From assembly GCF_002094855.1 (NCBI RefSeq), contig NZ_ARYN01000002.1, positions 186,001-250,000 of the forward strand: 64,000 bases of DNA, read 5' to 3'. The notes beneath the pieces are model-generated. The model was given only the letters and a program-made list of their open reading frames with translations, was not told the origin of the DNA and ran no database searches. The position numbers were made by a program, and so were the translations under genes. This document shows, one piece after another, positions 26,445 to 33,638 of the stretch (position 1 is the first letter of the stretch; every line of letters begins with the position of its first letter). This DNA comes from Zunongwangia atlantica 22II14-10F7. GTDB taxonomy: Bacteria; Bacteroidota; Bacteroidia; Flavobacteriales; Flavobacteriaceae.

Positions 26445-27745
26445 ATATTCTCTTCCAAAACCTGTCGCATAGCTCTCGCTTTTACCATGCATTCTTCGTA
26501 TTCCTTTTCTGGTTTAGACTGTGCGGTAATTGCTCCCCCTACTGAAAATGATGCATATTTATTTTCTGAATTATAAAGAATACTGCGAATTACTACATTA
26601 AAATCGAAATCTGCTGCCGGTGTAAAATAGCCAATCGCACCACTGTACAAGCCACGTTTGGTTTCTTCCAAATCTTCGATAATTTTCATTGCTGAAATTT
26701 TTGGAGCACCCGTCATACTTCCCATAGGGAATGTACTTTCTAACACATCAACGGCGGCAATATCGTCCTGAAGTTCTGCAGAAATGGTCGAAATTAACTG
26801 ATGTACCTGCTTAAAAGAATACACCTCGCATAGTTCTTCGACTTTTACGCTTCCTTTTTTAGCGGTCCTGGAAAGATCATTTCTTACCAGATCTGCGATC
26901 ATAATATTTTCAGAACGCTCTTTTAGATCTTCGGTAAGATTTTGGGCATTTTCAACATCAATTTTTGGATCGGCGTGTCTCGCTGCTGTTCCTTTTATAG
27001 GTTGTGAAACTACCTTATTTCCCATCTTCTGAATATAACGTTCTGGTGATGCGCACATTGCGTGGTAGTTTTCCAGCTTTAAAAAACTGGCAAAAGGCGG
27101 ATTAGAAATTGTATTGAGTGCATTAAAGATCTGCAAAGGCTCTAATTCGACATTTTCAGCATAAAATTCCTGACAAAAATTAGCTTCGTAAATATCCCCA
27201 CGATGAATATGCTTCAACATATTCTCGATTTTCTGAAGATATTCTTCTTTAGAAAGTCGGGACTGTATTAGAGTCGATTTTTGATGTTTTTGAGCTGTTT
27301 TTTCAGGAATTACAATATCATTGATCGCTGAAAAATCCAGATCAATTTCATCATCGACTACCCGCAAATACTGTACTTCAAGCTGATTTCCTTTCAGTAA
27401 AAACAATTTTTGAGGCTGAAAGAAATAAAGTTCCGGAAAATCGAGTCCGTCGTAATTTTTACTCTTTAGATTTTCAGTATCATTCTTAAGATCGTAGGAT
27501 AAGTATCCAAAAATCCAATCGCTCGTAGTTTGCTGATATTCCTTTAATTTATCAAAAGCTTCTACAGCATCGGTTTTGATAGCCGTAAAAGCTTCTACTG
27601 CCAGAATTGCATCGTATTGCCGGTATTTATCTGGATACGCGTTACTATCCAGCCAAACCACTTCTCTAAAACCAGAAACCCAGCTTAGCAATTTTTGCTT
27701 AAATAAATTTACATTAGAAAGTTCAAAAATCTTGTTACTCCGCAC
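26441..27745 (-). CDS. pabB: Aminodeoxychorismate synthase component I (PabB-like, chorismate-binding)
   Basis: 434 residues with GTG start. Makes 4-amino-4-deoxychorismate for folate. The chorismate-binding core is clear: PIKGTAAR, IADLVRNDLSR, VHQLISTI, FPMGSMTGAPKISAMKIIE, GLYSGAIGYF and the C-terminal SVGGAIT...EYEECMVKARAM. Length and N-terminal part fit PabB better than TrpE, and no trpG/trpD lies beside it. The preceding FMN reductase gene ends 2 bp before its start, so the two are co-transcribed. Confidence 0.9.
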   Translation of the reverse strand: MRSNKIFELSNVNLFKQKLLSWVSGFREVVWLDSNAYPDKYRQYDAILAVEAFTAIKTDAVEAFDKLKEYQQTTSDWIFGYLSYDLKNDTENLKSKNYDGLDFPELYFFQPQKLFLLKGNQLEVQYLRVVDDEIDLDFSAINDIVIPEKTAQKHQKSTLIQSRLSKEEYLQKIENMLKHIHRGDIYEANFCQEFYAENVELEPLQIFNALNTISNPPFASFLKLENYHAMCASPERYIQKMGNKVVSQPIKGTAARHADPKIDVENAQNLTEDLKERSENIMIADLVRNDLSRTAKKGSVKVEELCEVYSFKQVHQLISTISAELQDDIAAVDVLESTFPMGSMTGAPKISAMKIIEDLEETKRGLYSGAIGYFTPAADFDFNVVIRSILYNSENKYASFSVGGAITAQSKPEKEYEECMVKARAMRQVLEENI

Positions 27746-27747
27746 AC

Positions 27748-28287
27748 TTAAGAAGTTTGTTGTGCAAAAGTATTTAATTTTGAATCAATTTCTTTTTCTA
27801 ATTCAGGATTTACTACAATTCCGTTTTTAAAATTATCGTAAAAACTAGGGAAACTTAGTGTTTCAACTACATCACCTCCAAAAATGGTGAACGCGGTTTT
27901 CGCATATTGTAAAGAAGCCGCTGCACCACCCTGACCAGGAGAAGCCGCTGCTAAAAATATTTTTTTACCGGCTAAAAACTGATGTTTATAACGTGAAGTC
28001 CAATCGATTAAGTTTTTAAAATATGCAGATAAACTCCCGTTATGCTCGTTAATCGTGATGAATAAAGTATCATATTTTTCGATTTCTGTAGCAAATTTTT
28101 CAGCGTTTTCAGGAATCCCATGCTCTTTTTCTACATCCTCGCCATAAAACGGAAGATCGTAATCTAAAACATTGATACGTTTTTTGTTAAAATCTGAAGG
28201 TAAACGATCCATCAGATTTTCAAGCAACTGTACATTTATAGAGGTACTGCTGTTTGATCCTGCAAATCCTAATATATTTTTCATCAT
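27748..28287 (-). CDS. NAD(P)H-dependent FMN reductase-type flavoprotein
   Basis: 179 residues, flavodoxin-like fold of the NADPH-dependent FMN reductase family. The phosphate loop GFAGSNSSTSIN binds FMN near the N-terminus; ITINEHNGSLSAYFKNLIDW and AAASPGQGGAA are the family's flavin and nicotinamide loops. Cytoplasmic reductase, substrate unknown. Starts MM; either Met is possible. It is 2 bp from pabB and has its own -7 box 11 bp upstream, with a palindrome at 28330. Confidence 0.88.
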   Translation of the reverse strand: MMKNILGFAGSNSSTSINVQLLENLMDRLPSDFNKKRINVLDYDLPFYGEDVEKEHGIPENAEKFATEIEKYDTLFITINEHNGSLSAYFKNLIDWTSRYKHQFLAGKKIFLAAASPGQGGAAASLQYAKTAFTIFGGDVVETLSFPSFYDNFKNGIVVNPELEKEIDSKLNTFAQQTS

Positions 28288-28297
28288 AATTTTTGTG

Positions 28298-28305
28298 CAA
28301 AACTA
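28298..28305 (-). promoter_or_regulatory. FMN reductase -7 promoter box (TAGTTTTG on minus strand)
   Basis: Exact TAnnTTTG, 10 bp upstream of the start codon, giving a very short leader. Confidence 0.55.
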
Positions 28306-28329
28306 AGATTTTCCAAGGCTTAGCGCAAT

Positions 28330-28346
28330 TGTTTCTTAAAGAAACA
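28330..28346. promoter_or_regulatory. 17-bp perfect palindrome in divergent promoter region
   Basis: TGTTTCTT-A-AAGAAACA lies in the gap between the FMN reductase (-) and mutarotase-like (+) genes, about where the -33 region of the reductase promoter would be. Candidate operator; the regulator is unknown. Confidence 0.45.
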
Positions 28347-28448
28347 TTTTATAGGAAACATAAGAAATCTTTATGTTTTTAAAATGCTGATAAAAATTGA
28401 AGAGATGTTATCTTTATACTGAATAAAATTAGAAGAAAATAAATCACG

Positions 28449-29321
28449 ATGTATATTTTAAAGAACGACCAATTAGAAATAGGTATTCAGCATAACGGAG
28501 CCGAATTATGTAGTATCAAAAACCTGAAAAACAACAAAGAATATATGTGGCAGGCCGATCCTGAAATTTGGGGAAGCCACGCACCAAACTTATTTCCAGT
28601 AATTGGCGCTTTAAAAGGCAATCAGATAAAATATGAAGGTGAATTTTACGATATGCCAAGACATGGGTTTATACGCCACAATGAAAATCTTGAAGTAAAA
28701 AACCAAACCGAAACTTCGATTACCTTCAGCATAAAAAGTAACGAAGAATTACGTAAGATCTATCCTTTTGAATTTGAATTCGAGCTTAGTTTTACCTTAA
28801 AAGATAAGTCTGTCAAAGTAAATCATCTGGTAAAAAATATGGATACAAAACCTATTTATTTTCAAATCGGCGGGCATCCTGCATTTAATGCTCCACTTTT
28901 TGAAGGCGAAACTTATGAAGATTATTATCTGGAATTCGATCAAGATCTCACTTTAGAAACTTATCTTTTAGGAGAAAGCGGCTTAGTGAGTGATAATACC
29001 AAAACGATCATTGAAAATTCAGATAAAATTCAGCTAACCAAAGATCTTTTTAATAATGACGCTTTAATTTTTAAAAATATAACTTCAAAAAATGTAAGCT
29101 TAAAAAGTAAAAATCATGGATCGATATTAAGCGTTTCTTACGATGATTTTAAAAACTTGGGAGTTTGGGCAAAACCTGGCGCGCCTTATGTTTGTATTGA
29201 ACCCTGGTTAGGGATTGCAGACGTAGAAAGCACAGATCAAAACTTTAAAACCAAAGAAGGAATTATTGAGCTAGAAACTGGGAAAGAATACAGCGCAACA
29301 TACAGCATTACGATAGCATAA
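28449..29321 (+). CDS. Aldose 1-epimerase family protein (LacX/YeaD-like)
   Basis: 290 residues of the galactose mutarotase-like beta-sandwich, of the LacX-like branch rather than classical GalM. Seen: GAELCSIKN, FPVIGALKGNQIKYEG, MPRHGFIRH, QIGGHPAFNAP and VCIEPWLGIAD. The His in GGHPAFN and the Glu in CIEPW take the place of the GalM catalytic pair. It probably epimerises an unphosphorylated or phosphorylated hexose; the substrate is unknown. No signal peptide. Separate from the gal cluster, with no copy of the gal operator in front of it. Confidence 0.88.
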   Translation: MYILKNDQLEIGIQHNGAELCSIKNLKNNKEYMWQADPEIWGSHAPNLFPVIGALKGNQIKYEGEFYDMPRHGFIRHNENLEVKNQTETSITFSIKSNEELRKIYPFEFEFELSFTLKDKSVKVNHLVKNMDTKPIYFQIGGHPAFNAPLFEGETYEDYYLEFDQDLTLETYLLGESGLVSDNTKTIIENSDKIQLTKDLFNNDALIFKNITSKNVSLKSKNHGSILSVSYDDFKNLGVWAKPGAPYVCIEPWLGIADVESTDQNFKTKEGIIELETGKEYSATYSITIA

Positions 29322-29348
29322 TTTTAAAAAAAGTAGCCCAAAAACATC

Positions 29349-29393
29349 GATTCTCAAACAAATTATAGATTTAAAAGTAATTCTTTGAGAATC
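29349..29393. repeat. 10-bp inverted repeat upstream of DEAD-box gene
   Basis: GATTCTCAAA (29349-29358) and TTTGAGAATC (29384-29393) are perfect inverted copies 25 bp apart, the second ending 7 bp before the helicase -7 box. Could be an operator pair or the stem of a weak terminator for the preceding gene. Confidence 0.5.
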
Positions 29394-29399
29394 ATAGCC

Positions 29400-29407
29400 T
29401 ACCTTTG
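29400..29407 (+). promoter_or_regulatory. DEAD-box gene -7 promoter box (TACCTTTG)
   Basis: Exact TAnnTTTG. The TTG at 29405 that would extend the reading frame is the end of this box, so the protein more likely starts at GTG 29429. Confidence 0.6.
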
Positions 29408-29428
29408 CAAAAAATTAAACCTCCCGTT

Positions 29429-30772
29429 GTGAGTTTTCAAGATCTTAATTTAAATACACCTTTACGCAATGCGCTGGAAGATATGGGCTTCCAAAAGCCA
29501 ACACCTATCCAGGAACAGGCATTTTCGCCAATCATGTCTGGAAAAGATGTTGTAGGAATCGCCCAAACCGGTACCGGTAAAACCTTTGCTTATTTATTAC
29601 CCTTACTTAGAATGCTTAAATTTTCTAAGCAAAAGAATCCGCGTATTTTAATCATGGTTCCAACCAGAGAACTGGTTGTGCAGGTTACCGAGGAAATCGA
29701 CAAACTTGCTAAATACATTAATTTAAGAGTAGCCGGGATTTATGGAGGTGTAAATATAAATACGCAGCAACAGGAATTACAACGTGGTTTAGATGTTGTG
29801 GTGGCTACGCCAAGAAGACTTTACGATCTTGTTTTAAGACGTGCTATTCAGCTAAAATCGATTCAGAAATTTGTGATCGATGAAGTTGATGTGATGCTGG
29901 ATCTTGGATTTAAATTCCAGGTCAATAACATTATTGAACTACTGCCTCCTAACCGACAAAGCATCATGTTCTCTGCAACGATGACTGAAACGGTAGAAGA
30001 AATGATAGACGAGAATTTTAAAGCTCCAGAGAAAATTTCTATCGCGGTTAGTGGTACTCCGTTAGATAATATCGAGCAACAAGGCTATATTTTACCTAAT
30101 TTCAATACAAAAGCGAATCTTTTAAAACATCTTTTCAGTGATAAAGAAACCTTTAAAAAGATGCTTATTTTTATTTCAGATAAACGTATTGCCGATCGAT
30201 TATTTGAAAGTTTAGGTAAAAAATTTCCAGGGGAAATTAGTTTGGTTCATACCGGTAAAAGTCAGAATTACCGATTAAAAAACGTTGAAGATTTTGATGA
30301 AGGTTTAACCCGAATTATGATCGCTACAGATGTGATGGCGCGTGGTTTAGATCTTAATGCTGTTTCGCACGTTATTAACTTTGATACGCCAAATTATCCT
30401 GAAAATTATATGCATAGAATTGGGCGAACAGGACGTGCTGAGAAAAAAGGACATTCTATTCTTTTTACTACTGAAAAAGAATTAGAACACCTAAAAGCTA
30501 TCGAGGAATTGATGAAAATGGAAGTCCCAAAAATGGAAATTCCTAAAGAAGTTAAGATCTCTAATGAATTAATTCCTGAAGAACGCCCCAGAGAAATTGA
30601 GATTAACAATCCTAGTAAACCACTAGATGAAGCCGGCCCTGCTTTCCACGAGAAAAAAGAAAAAAATAAAAAAGTAAATCTTGGCGGTTCTTATCGTAGA
30701 GAAATTGCTAAAAAGTATAAAAAGCCAAAAACGCGAGGCGATAAAAATGCCAATCGCAGGCGTAAAAAATAA
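29429..30772 (+). CDS. DEAD-box ATP-dependent RNA helicase
   Basis: 447 residues from GTG 29429 (SFQDLNLNTPLRNALEDMG), the usual N-terminus of the family; the longer TTG-start version would begin within the promoter. Motifs in order: Q-motif PTPIQEQAF, Walker A AQTGTGKT, PTRELVVQ, TPRRL, motif II DEVDVMLD, SAT, then in domain 2 ATDVMARGLD and HRIGRTGRA. Motif II is DEVD rather than the usual DEAD. A basic Lys/Arg tail (about 400-447) probably binds RNA. Likely acts in ribosome assembly or RNA decay. Downstream terminator at 30776. Confidence 0.94.
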   Translation: MSFQDLNLNTPLRNALEDMGFQKPTPIQEQAFSPIMSGKDVVGIAQTGTGKTFAYLLPLLRMLKFSKQKNPRILIMVPTRELVVQVTEEIDKLAKYINLRVAGIYGGVNINTQQQELQRGLDVVVATPRRLYDLVLRRAIQLKSIQKFVIDEVDVMLDLGFKFQVNNIIELLPPNRQSIMFSATMTETVEEMIDENFKAPEKISIAVSGTPLDNIEQQGYILPNFNTKANLLKHLFSDKETFKKMLIFISDKRIADRLFESLGKKFPGEISLVHTGKSQNYRLKNVEDFDEGLTRIMIATDVMARGLDLNAVSHVINFDTPNYPENYMHRIGRTGRAEKKGHSILFTTEKELEHLKAIEELMKMEVPKMEIPKEVKISNELIPEERPREIEINNPSKPLDEAGPAFHEKKEKNKKVNLGGSYRREIAKKYKKPKTRGDKNANRRRKK

Positions 30773-30775
30773 AGG

Positions 30776-30803
30776 AAAAAAGGAGCAAAATAGCTCCTTT
30801 TTT
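30776..30803 (+). terminator. DEAD-box gene terminator
   Basis: Perfect 11-bp stem AAAAAAGGAGC/GCTCCTTTTTT with a 6-base loop and T run. Confidence 0.92.
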
Positions 30804-30825
30804 TATTCAATCTAAGTTTAAAACT

Positions 30826-30939
30826 TTAGCTTCTGTTCAATTTCTTAGCCGCATTTGCAGCTCGCTTCTCTTTTAAGCTTAAAACCGGTTCTTTTTTAAC
30901 CGAATTTTTAGCTGGTGACTTTGCTTTGCTTTTGCCCAT
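30826..30939 (-). CDS. 37-residue basic microprotein
   Basis: A short ATG-to-TAA frame, MGKSKAKSPAKNSVKK then a second half with SLKEKRAANAAKKLNRS. About a third of the residues are Lys or Arg and there are no aromatic residues, so it should be disordered and could bind nucleic acid. Short Lys-rich proteins ending in a SLKEKRA-like motif are, as I recall, common in Flavobacteriia, but I cannot confirm this here. It stands alone between the helicase terminator and the kinase gene. Confidence 0.6.
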   Translation of the reverse strand: MGKSKAKSPAKNSVKKEPVLSLKEKRAANAAKKLNRS

Positions 30940-31017
30940 AATCTTTAAAATTAGGATTAACCTATTAAAGATAGTGATTCCTTTAATACAAAATTGAAAA
31001 TTCTAAAGGTCAAAATG

Positions 31018-32079
31018 CTAAAATTTAAGCGGAATTTTAAGTAAGACAGAATATTCATTTTTGCTTGTAGAAAGCTCTAAATCATAAGCTTCCCTATAAA
31101 TATATTGGAGCCTTTTTTGAATATTTTCAAGACCAATTCCAGAATTTTGATCTAAAATTTCCTTTTGCTTAGGCACCGAATTCTTCAGAAAAAACACAAG
31201 CTGATTTTCGAGAATTTCGAGCTTCATTTTTATTTTCAGGATATCTTCAGAAGATTTGCCGTGTTTGAATGAATTTTCCAGAAATGGCAGAAAAAGCATC
31301 GGCGGAATCTCAATATTCGATGAAAATTCAGTAATATTTATTTCAGCAATTAATTGTTCTCCAAACCTTAGTTTTTCTAACTCGATATAATCCTTTAAAT
31401 GCTGAATTTCGCGCTGTAATGGCACCTTATTCTTCTTAGTTTCATATAAAATGTAATCCAGTAGATCTGCCAATTTCAAGATCATATCTGGAGCTGAATC
31501 CTTTTTGGTAAGCGCCAAACCATAAATAGTATTTAAGGTATTGAACAGAAAATGAGGATGAATTTGCATCTTTAAATACTGTAACTCCTGAATCTTAAGC
31601 TGTAATTCGCTTTCTAGCAGAGTATTTTTTAGCTCCTCGTTTTTATTTAAAGTTTTAAAATAAGATTTGGTAAGACTTAAGCCACAACCTAAGACGATTA
31701 CCAGGTAAACCGCAAAATATATAAAGGTTAAACCTTTAGAAACCGGGTAACTTCCCTCCCATTGCAATCCAAACACCAGTAAATAGCCATAAAAAGCCGA
31801 AAAAATAATTAACGAGGCTGAAATCACTAAAGCATAAAATGAATAAAGTCCGAATAAAAAATACTTTCGTTTAGATAGATATTTTGGGATTAAGGTGTAG
31901 GAAAAAATATAAGTTGTGCCAATTGTAACCGGCATCAATGCAATTGAAAATCGCGCCGATAACCACAAATCTGAATCGTCTATCGCAAAAAAGAACATAT
32001 AAAAGAAAAGCACTGCTACCCAAAATAAGCTGTGTAGCAGTAGTTTCTTAAATATCTTTATGGTCAATTTTAGTAACAT
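31018..32079 (-). CDS. LytS/YehU-type sensor histidine kinase
   Basis: 353 residues from ATG 32079. Four membrane segments (about 10-150), a short coiled coil (about 150-165), then the His_kinase domain with IHPHFLFNTLNTIYGLAL holding the phospho-His, and an ATPase part with PPMLFLPFLENSFKHG (N box) and SGIGLENIQKRLQYIY (G box). No separate sensor domain, so the signal is probably sensed in or at the membrane. A TTG at 32118 is the -33 element of the promoter. Divergent from a MotA/ExbB-like gene and a LytTR regulator (32737), its likely partner. Confidence 0.92.
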   Translation of the reverse strand: MLLKLTIKIFKKLLLHSLFWVAVLFFYMFFFAIDDSDLWLSARFSIALMPVTIGTTYIFSYTLIPKYLSKRKYFLFGLYSFYALVISASLIIFSAFYGYLLVFGLQWEGSYPVSKGLTFIYFAVYLVIVLGCGLSLTKSYFKTLNKNEELKNTLLESELQLKIQELQYLKMQIHPHFLFNTLNTIYGLALTKKDSAPDMILKLADLLDYILYETKKNKVPLQREIQHLKDYIELEKLRFGEQLIAEINITEFSSNIEIPPMLFLPFLENSFKHGKSSEDILKIKMKLEILENQLVFFLKNSVPKQKEILDQNSGIGLENIQKRLQYIYREAYDLELSTSKNEYSVLLKIPLKF

Positions 32080-32086
32080 TAATTTA

Positions 32087-32118
32087 CAAATATGGCAAGA
32101 ATGATCTGGTAAGATCAA
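32087..32118 (-). promoter_or_regulatory. Kinase promoter (TTG, 21-bp spacer, CATATTTG)
   Basis: On the minus strand TTG (32116-32118) and a one-mismatch -7 box CATATTTG (32087-32094) separated by 21 bp, 7 bp before the ATG at 32079. Confidence 0.5.
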
Positions 32119-32257
32119 CTTTTGCGACCAACTACAAAAAAGCTTGGCTTTTCTACAAGTTTAGCGATAATTGTACTTAAAAATATATCTTTAATGTAGA
32201 AAAGAAGCTAAAACCTGTAATCTATCGCAAAGTGATTTTTTGAAGCTAAAAGGCTGT

Positions 32258-32265
32258 TAAGTTTG
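32258..32265 (+). promoter_or_regulatory. -7 promoter box (TAAGTTTG) of MotA-like/LytTR genes
   Basis: Exact TAnnTTTG, 26 bp before the ATG at 32292. A TTG at 32240 lies 15 bp upstream, closer than the usual spacing. Confidence 0.5.
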
Positions 32266-32291
32266 CTTCATCAATCTTTAAAAAAATAATT

Positions 32292-32690
32292 ATGTACCTA
32301 GTATTACTGTATCAAAGTCGTGGATTTTTTGGCCAATTAGCCGATAGAATGAACGAGGGCGGGCCTTTTGCGATGTGGACCATCCTTATTTGCTTCTTAA
32401 TTACTATAGGACTTATAGCCTTTGCTGCCACAAAATTATCGCAGGATCATCTTTTCAAAAAAGCGCTCAGTTTAATTCATCATATTGGCTTATTTGCATT
32501 GGTAAGCGGACTTCTTTTTCAGTTTCTTGGTTTAATACAAATGTTCGATGCAATAGAAAGCTGGGGAAATGTTTCTACTGAAATGCTGGCTGGTGGATTA
32601 AAAGTGACTTTACTTACTATTATTTTTGGCACTGTAACTTTTCTGGTTGGCAGGCTGGGAATCATTATTTTAACAGCCATAAAAAAGTGA
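32292..32690 (+). CDS. Small MotA/TolQ/ExbB-like integral membrane protein
   Basis: 132 residues with three hydrophobic segments (about 27-47, 63-85, 100-128). The last part, LAGGLKVTLLTIIFGTVTFLVGRLG, resembles the end of the MotA/TolQ/ExbB channel domain (GL..AL..T..GL), which is the basis for the call; it is shorter than true ExbB (about 230). No ExbD/TolR partner is nearby. It lies between the kinase and its probable response regulator (46 bp gap), so it may be an accessory sensor or the regulated target. Moderate confidence in family, low in function. Confidence 0.65.
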   Translation: MYLVLLYQSRGFFGQLADRMNEGGPFAMWTILICFLITIGLIAFAATKLSQDHLFKKALSLIHHIGLFALVSGLLFQFLGLIQMFDAIESWGNVSTEMLAGGLKVTLLTIIFGTVTFLVGRLGIIILTAIKK

Positions 32691-32736
32691 TGTATGCTGA
32701 AATTGGTTAATTTTAAAAAGCATTAATTCTGAATAA

Positions 32737-33447
32737 ATGGCGGCACCCATTAATTGTATTCTTGTAGACGATGAACCTGTTGCGTTGGATATTATGGAAA
32801 GTCATCTTTCTAAAATTGAAGACATCAATATTCTAGCACGTTGCAGTAACGCTTCTGAAGCTTTTAATGTAATTAGCAAAGAGAACATCCATTTGATTTT
32901 TTTAGATATTAATATGCCGGGAATTTCCGGGATTTCCTTTGCTAGATCGATCAATAAAGACCTACAGATCATTTTCACCACTGCTTATCGAGAATATGCG
33001 GTAGATGGTTTTGATTTGCACGCAGCAGATTATTTACTAAAACCTATTTCTTTTGAACGTTTGCTAGATGCCATCAATAATTACCGAAAAAATCATTCAG
33101 AAAAAGAAATCACGAAAATTGCTGAAAGAGAGGCCGAATTTATTTTTGTAAAAATAGATCGCCAAATGGTTAAAATCGATTTTGAAGAATTGCTTTATAT
33201 CGAAAGCTATGCTGATTATTTAAAAATTCACCTGTTAACTGATACGAAAATCACCAGAGAAACTATTACAGCGATTGAAGAGAAGTTACCTAGTTCTAAA
33301 TTTTTAAGAACGCATCGCTCTTTTATTGTTTCGATCCCAAAAATCGAATCTTATACTAATGAGCAGGTGGTGATACGACAAAAATCGATACCAATAAGCC
33401 GAAGTTTTAAAGACCAGGTTCTAGAAAAGTTGGCTGAATATCATTAA
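32737..33447 (+). CDS. LytTR-family response regulator
   Basis: 236 residues. Receiver domain (1-120) with acidic pocket VDDEP, phospho-acceptor Asp in IFLDINMPG, and conserved Thr/Lys in TTAYREYA and LLKPI. Then a LytTR DNA-binding domain (about 135-234) with FVKIDRQMVKIDFEELLYIESYADY and RTHRSFIVS. Probable partner of the divergent LytS-type kinase. The target is unknown; the adjacent membrane gene and kinase are reasonable candidates. Confidence 0.93.
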   Translation: MAAPINCILVDDEPVALDIMESHLSKIEDINILARCSNASEAFNVISKENIHLIFLDINMPGISGISFARSINKDLQIIFTTAYREYAVDGFDLHAADYLLKPISFERLLDAINNYRKNHSEKEITKIAEREAEFIFVKIDRQMVKIDFEELLYIESYADYLKIHLLTDTKITRETITAIEEKLPSSKFLRTHRSFIVSIPKIESYTNEQVVIRQKSIPISRSFKDQVLEKLAEYH

Positions 33448-33474
33448 AAAAAGACTGTAAAAACATGCAAAATC

Positions 33475-33595
33475 TCATTCTAAAACAATCAATATTTCCC
33501 TATTGAATTTTACTCAGATTAATCAGGCTTTTAATTTACTTCCTAAACCAATTAAAAAGCCCAAACCTTATAATTTCTGAGGTAGTTTAGAATGA
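33475..33595. repeat. Widely spaced 10-bp inverted repeat before terminator
   Basis: TCATTCTAAA (33475-33484) and TTTAGAATGA (33586-33595) are perfect inverted copies; the second touches the terminator stem at 33597. Together they could frame a short 3'-derived RNA. No gene is visible in between. Confidence 0.4.
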
Positions 33596-33596
33596 A

Positions 33597-33622
33597 AAAA
33601 GGCAGCCAGTTGGCTGCCTTTT
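33597..33622. terminator. Terminator between LytTR gene and secreted protein gene
   Basis: Perfect 11-bp stem AAAAGGCAGCC/GGCTGCCTTTT, loop AGTT, between convergent genes; A and T runs allow use from both sides. Confidence 0.9.
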
Positions 33623-33638
33623 AATTTATATCAAGTAA

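Noticed and set aside
4884-33622. Recurring GGCTGCC hairpins as CRISPR or mobile repeat
   Set aside because: They are single, 3'-located and are terminators; no regular spacing and no cas genes.
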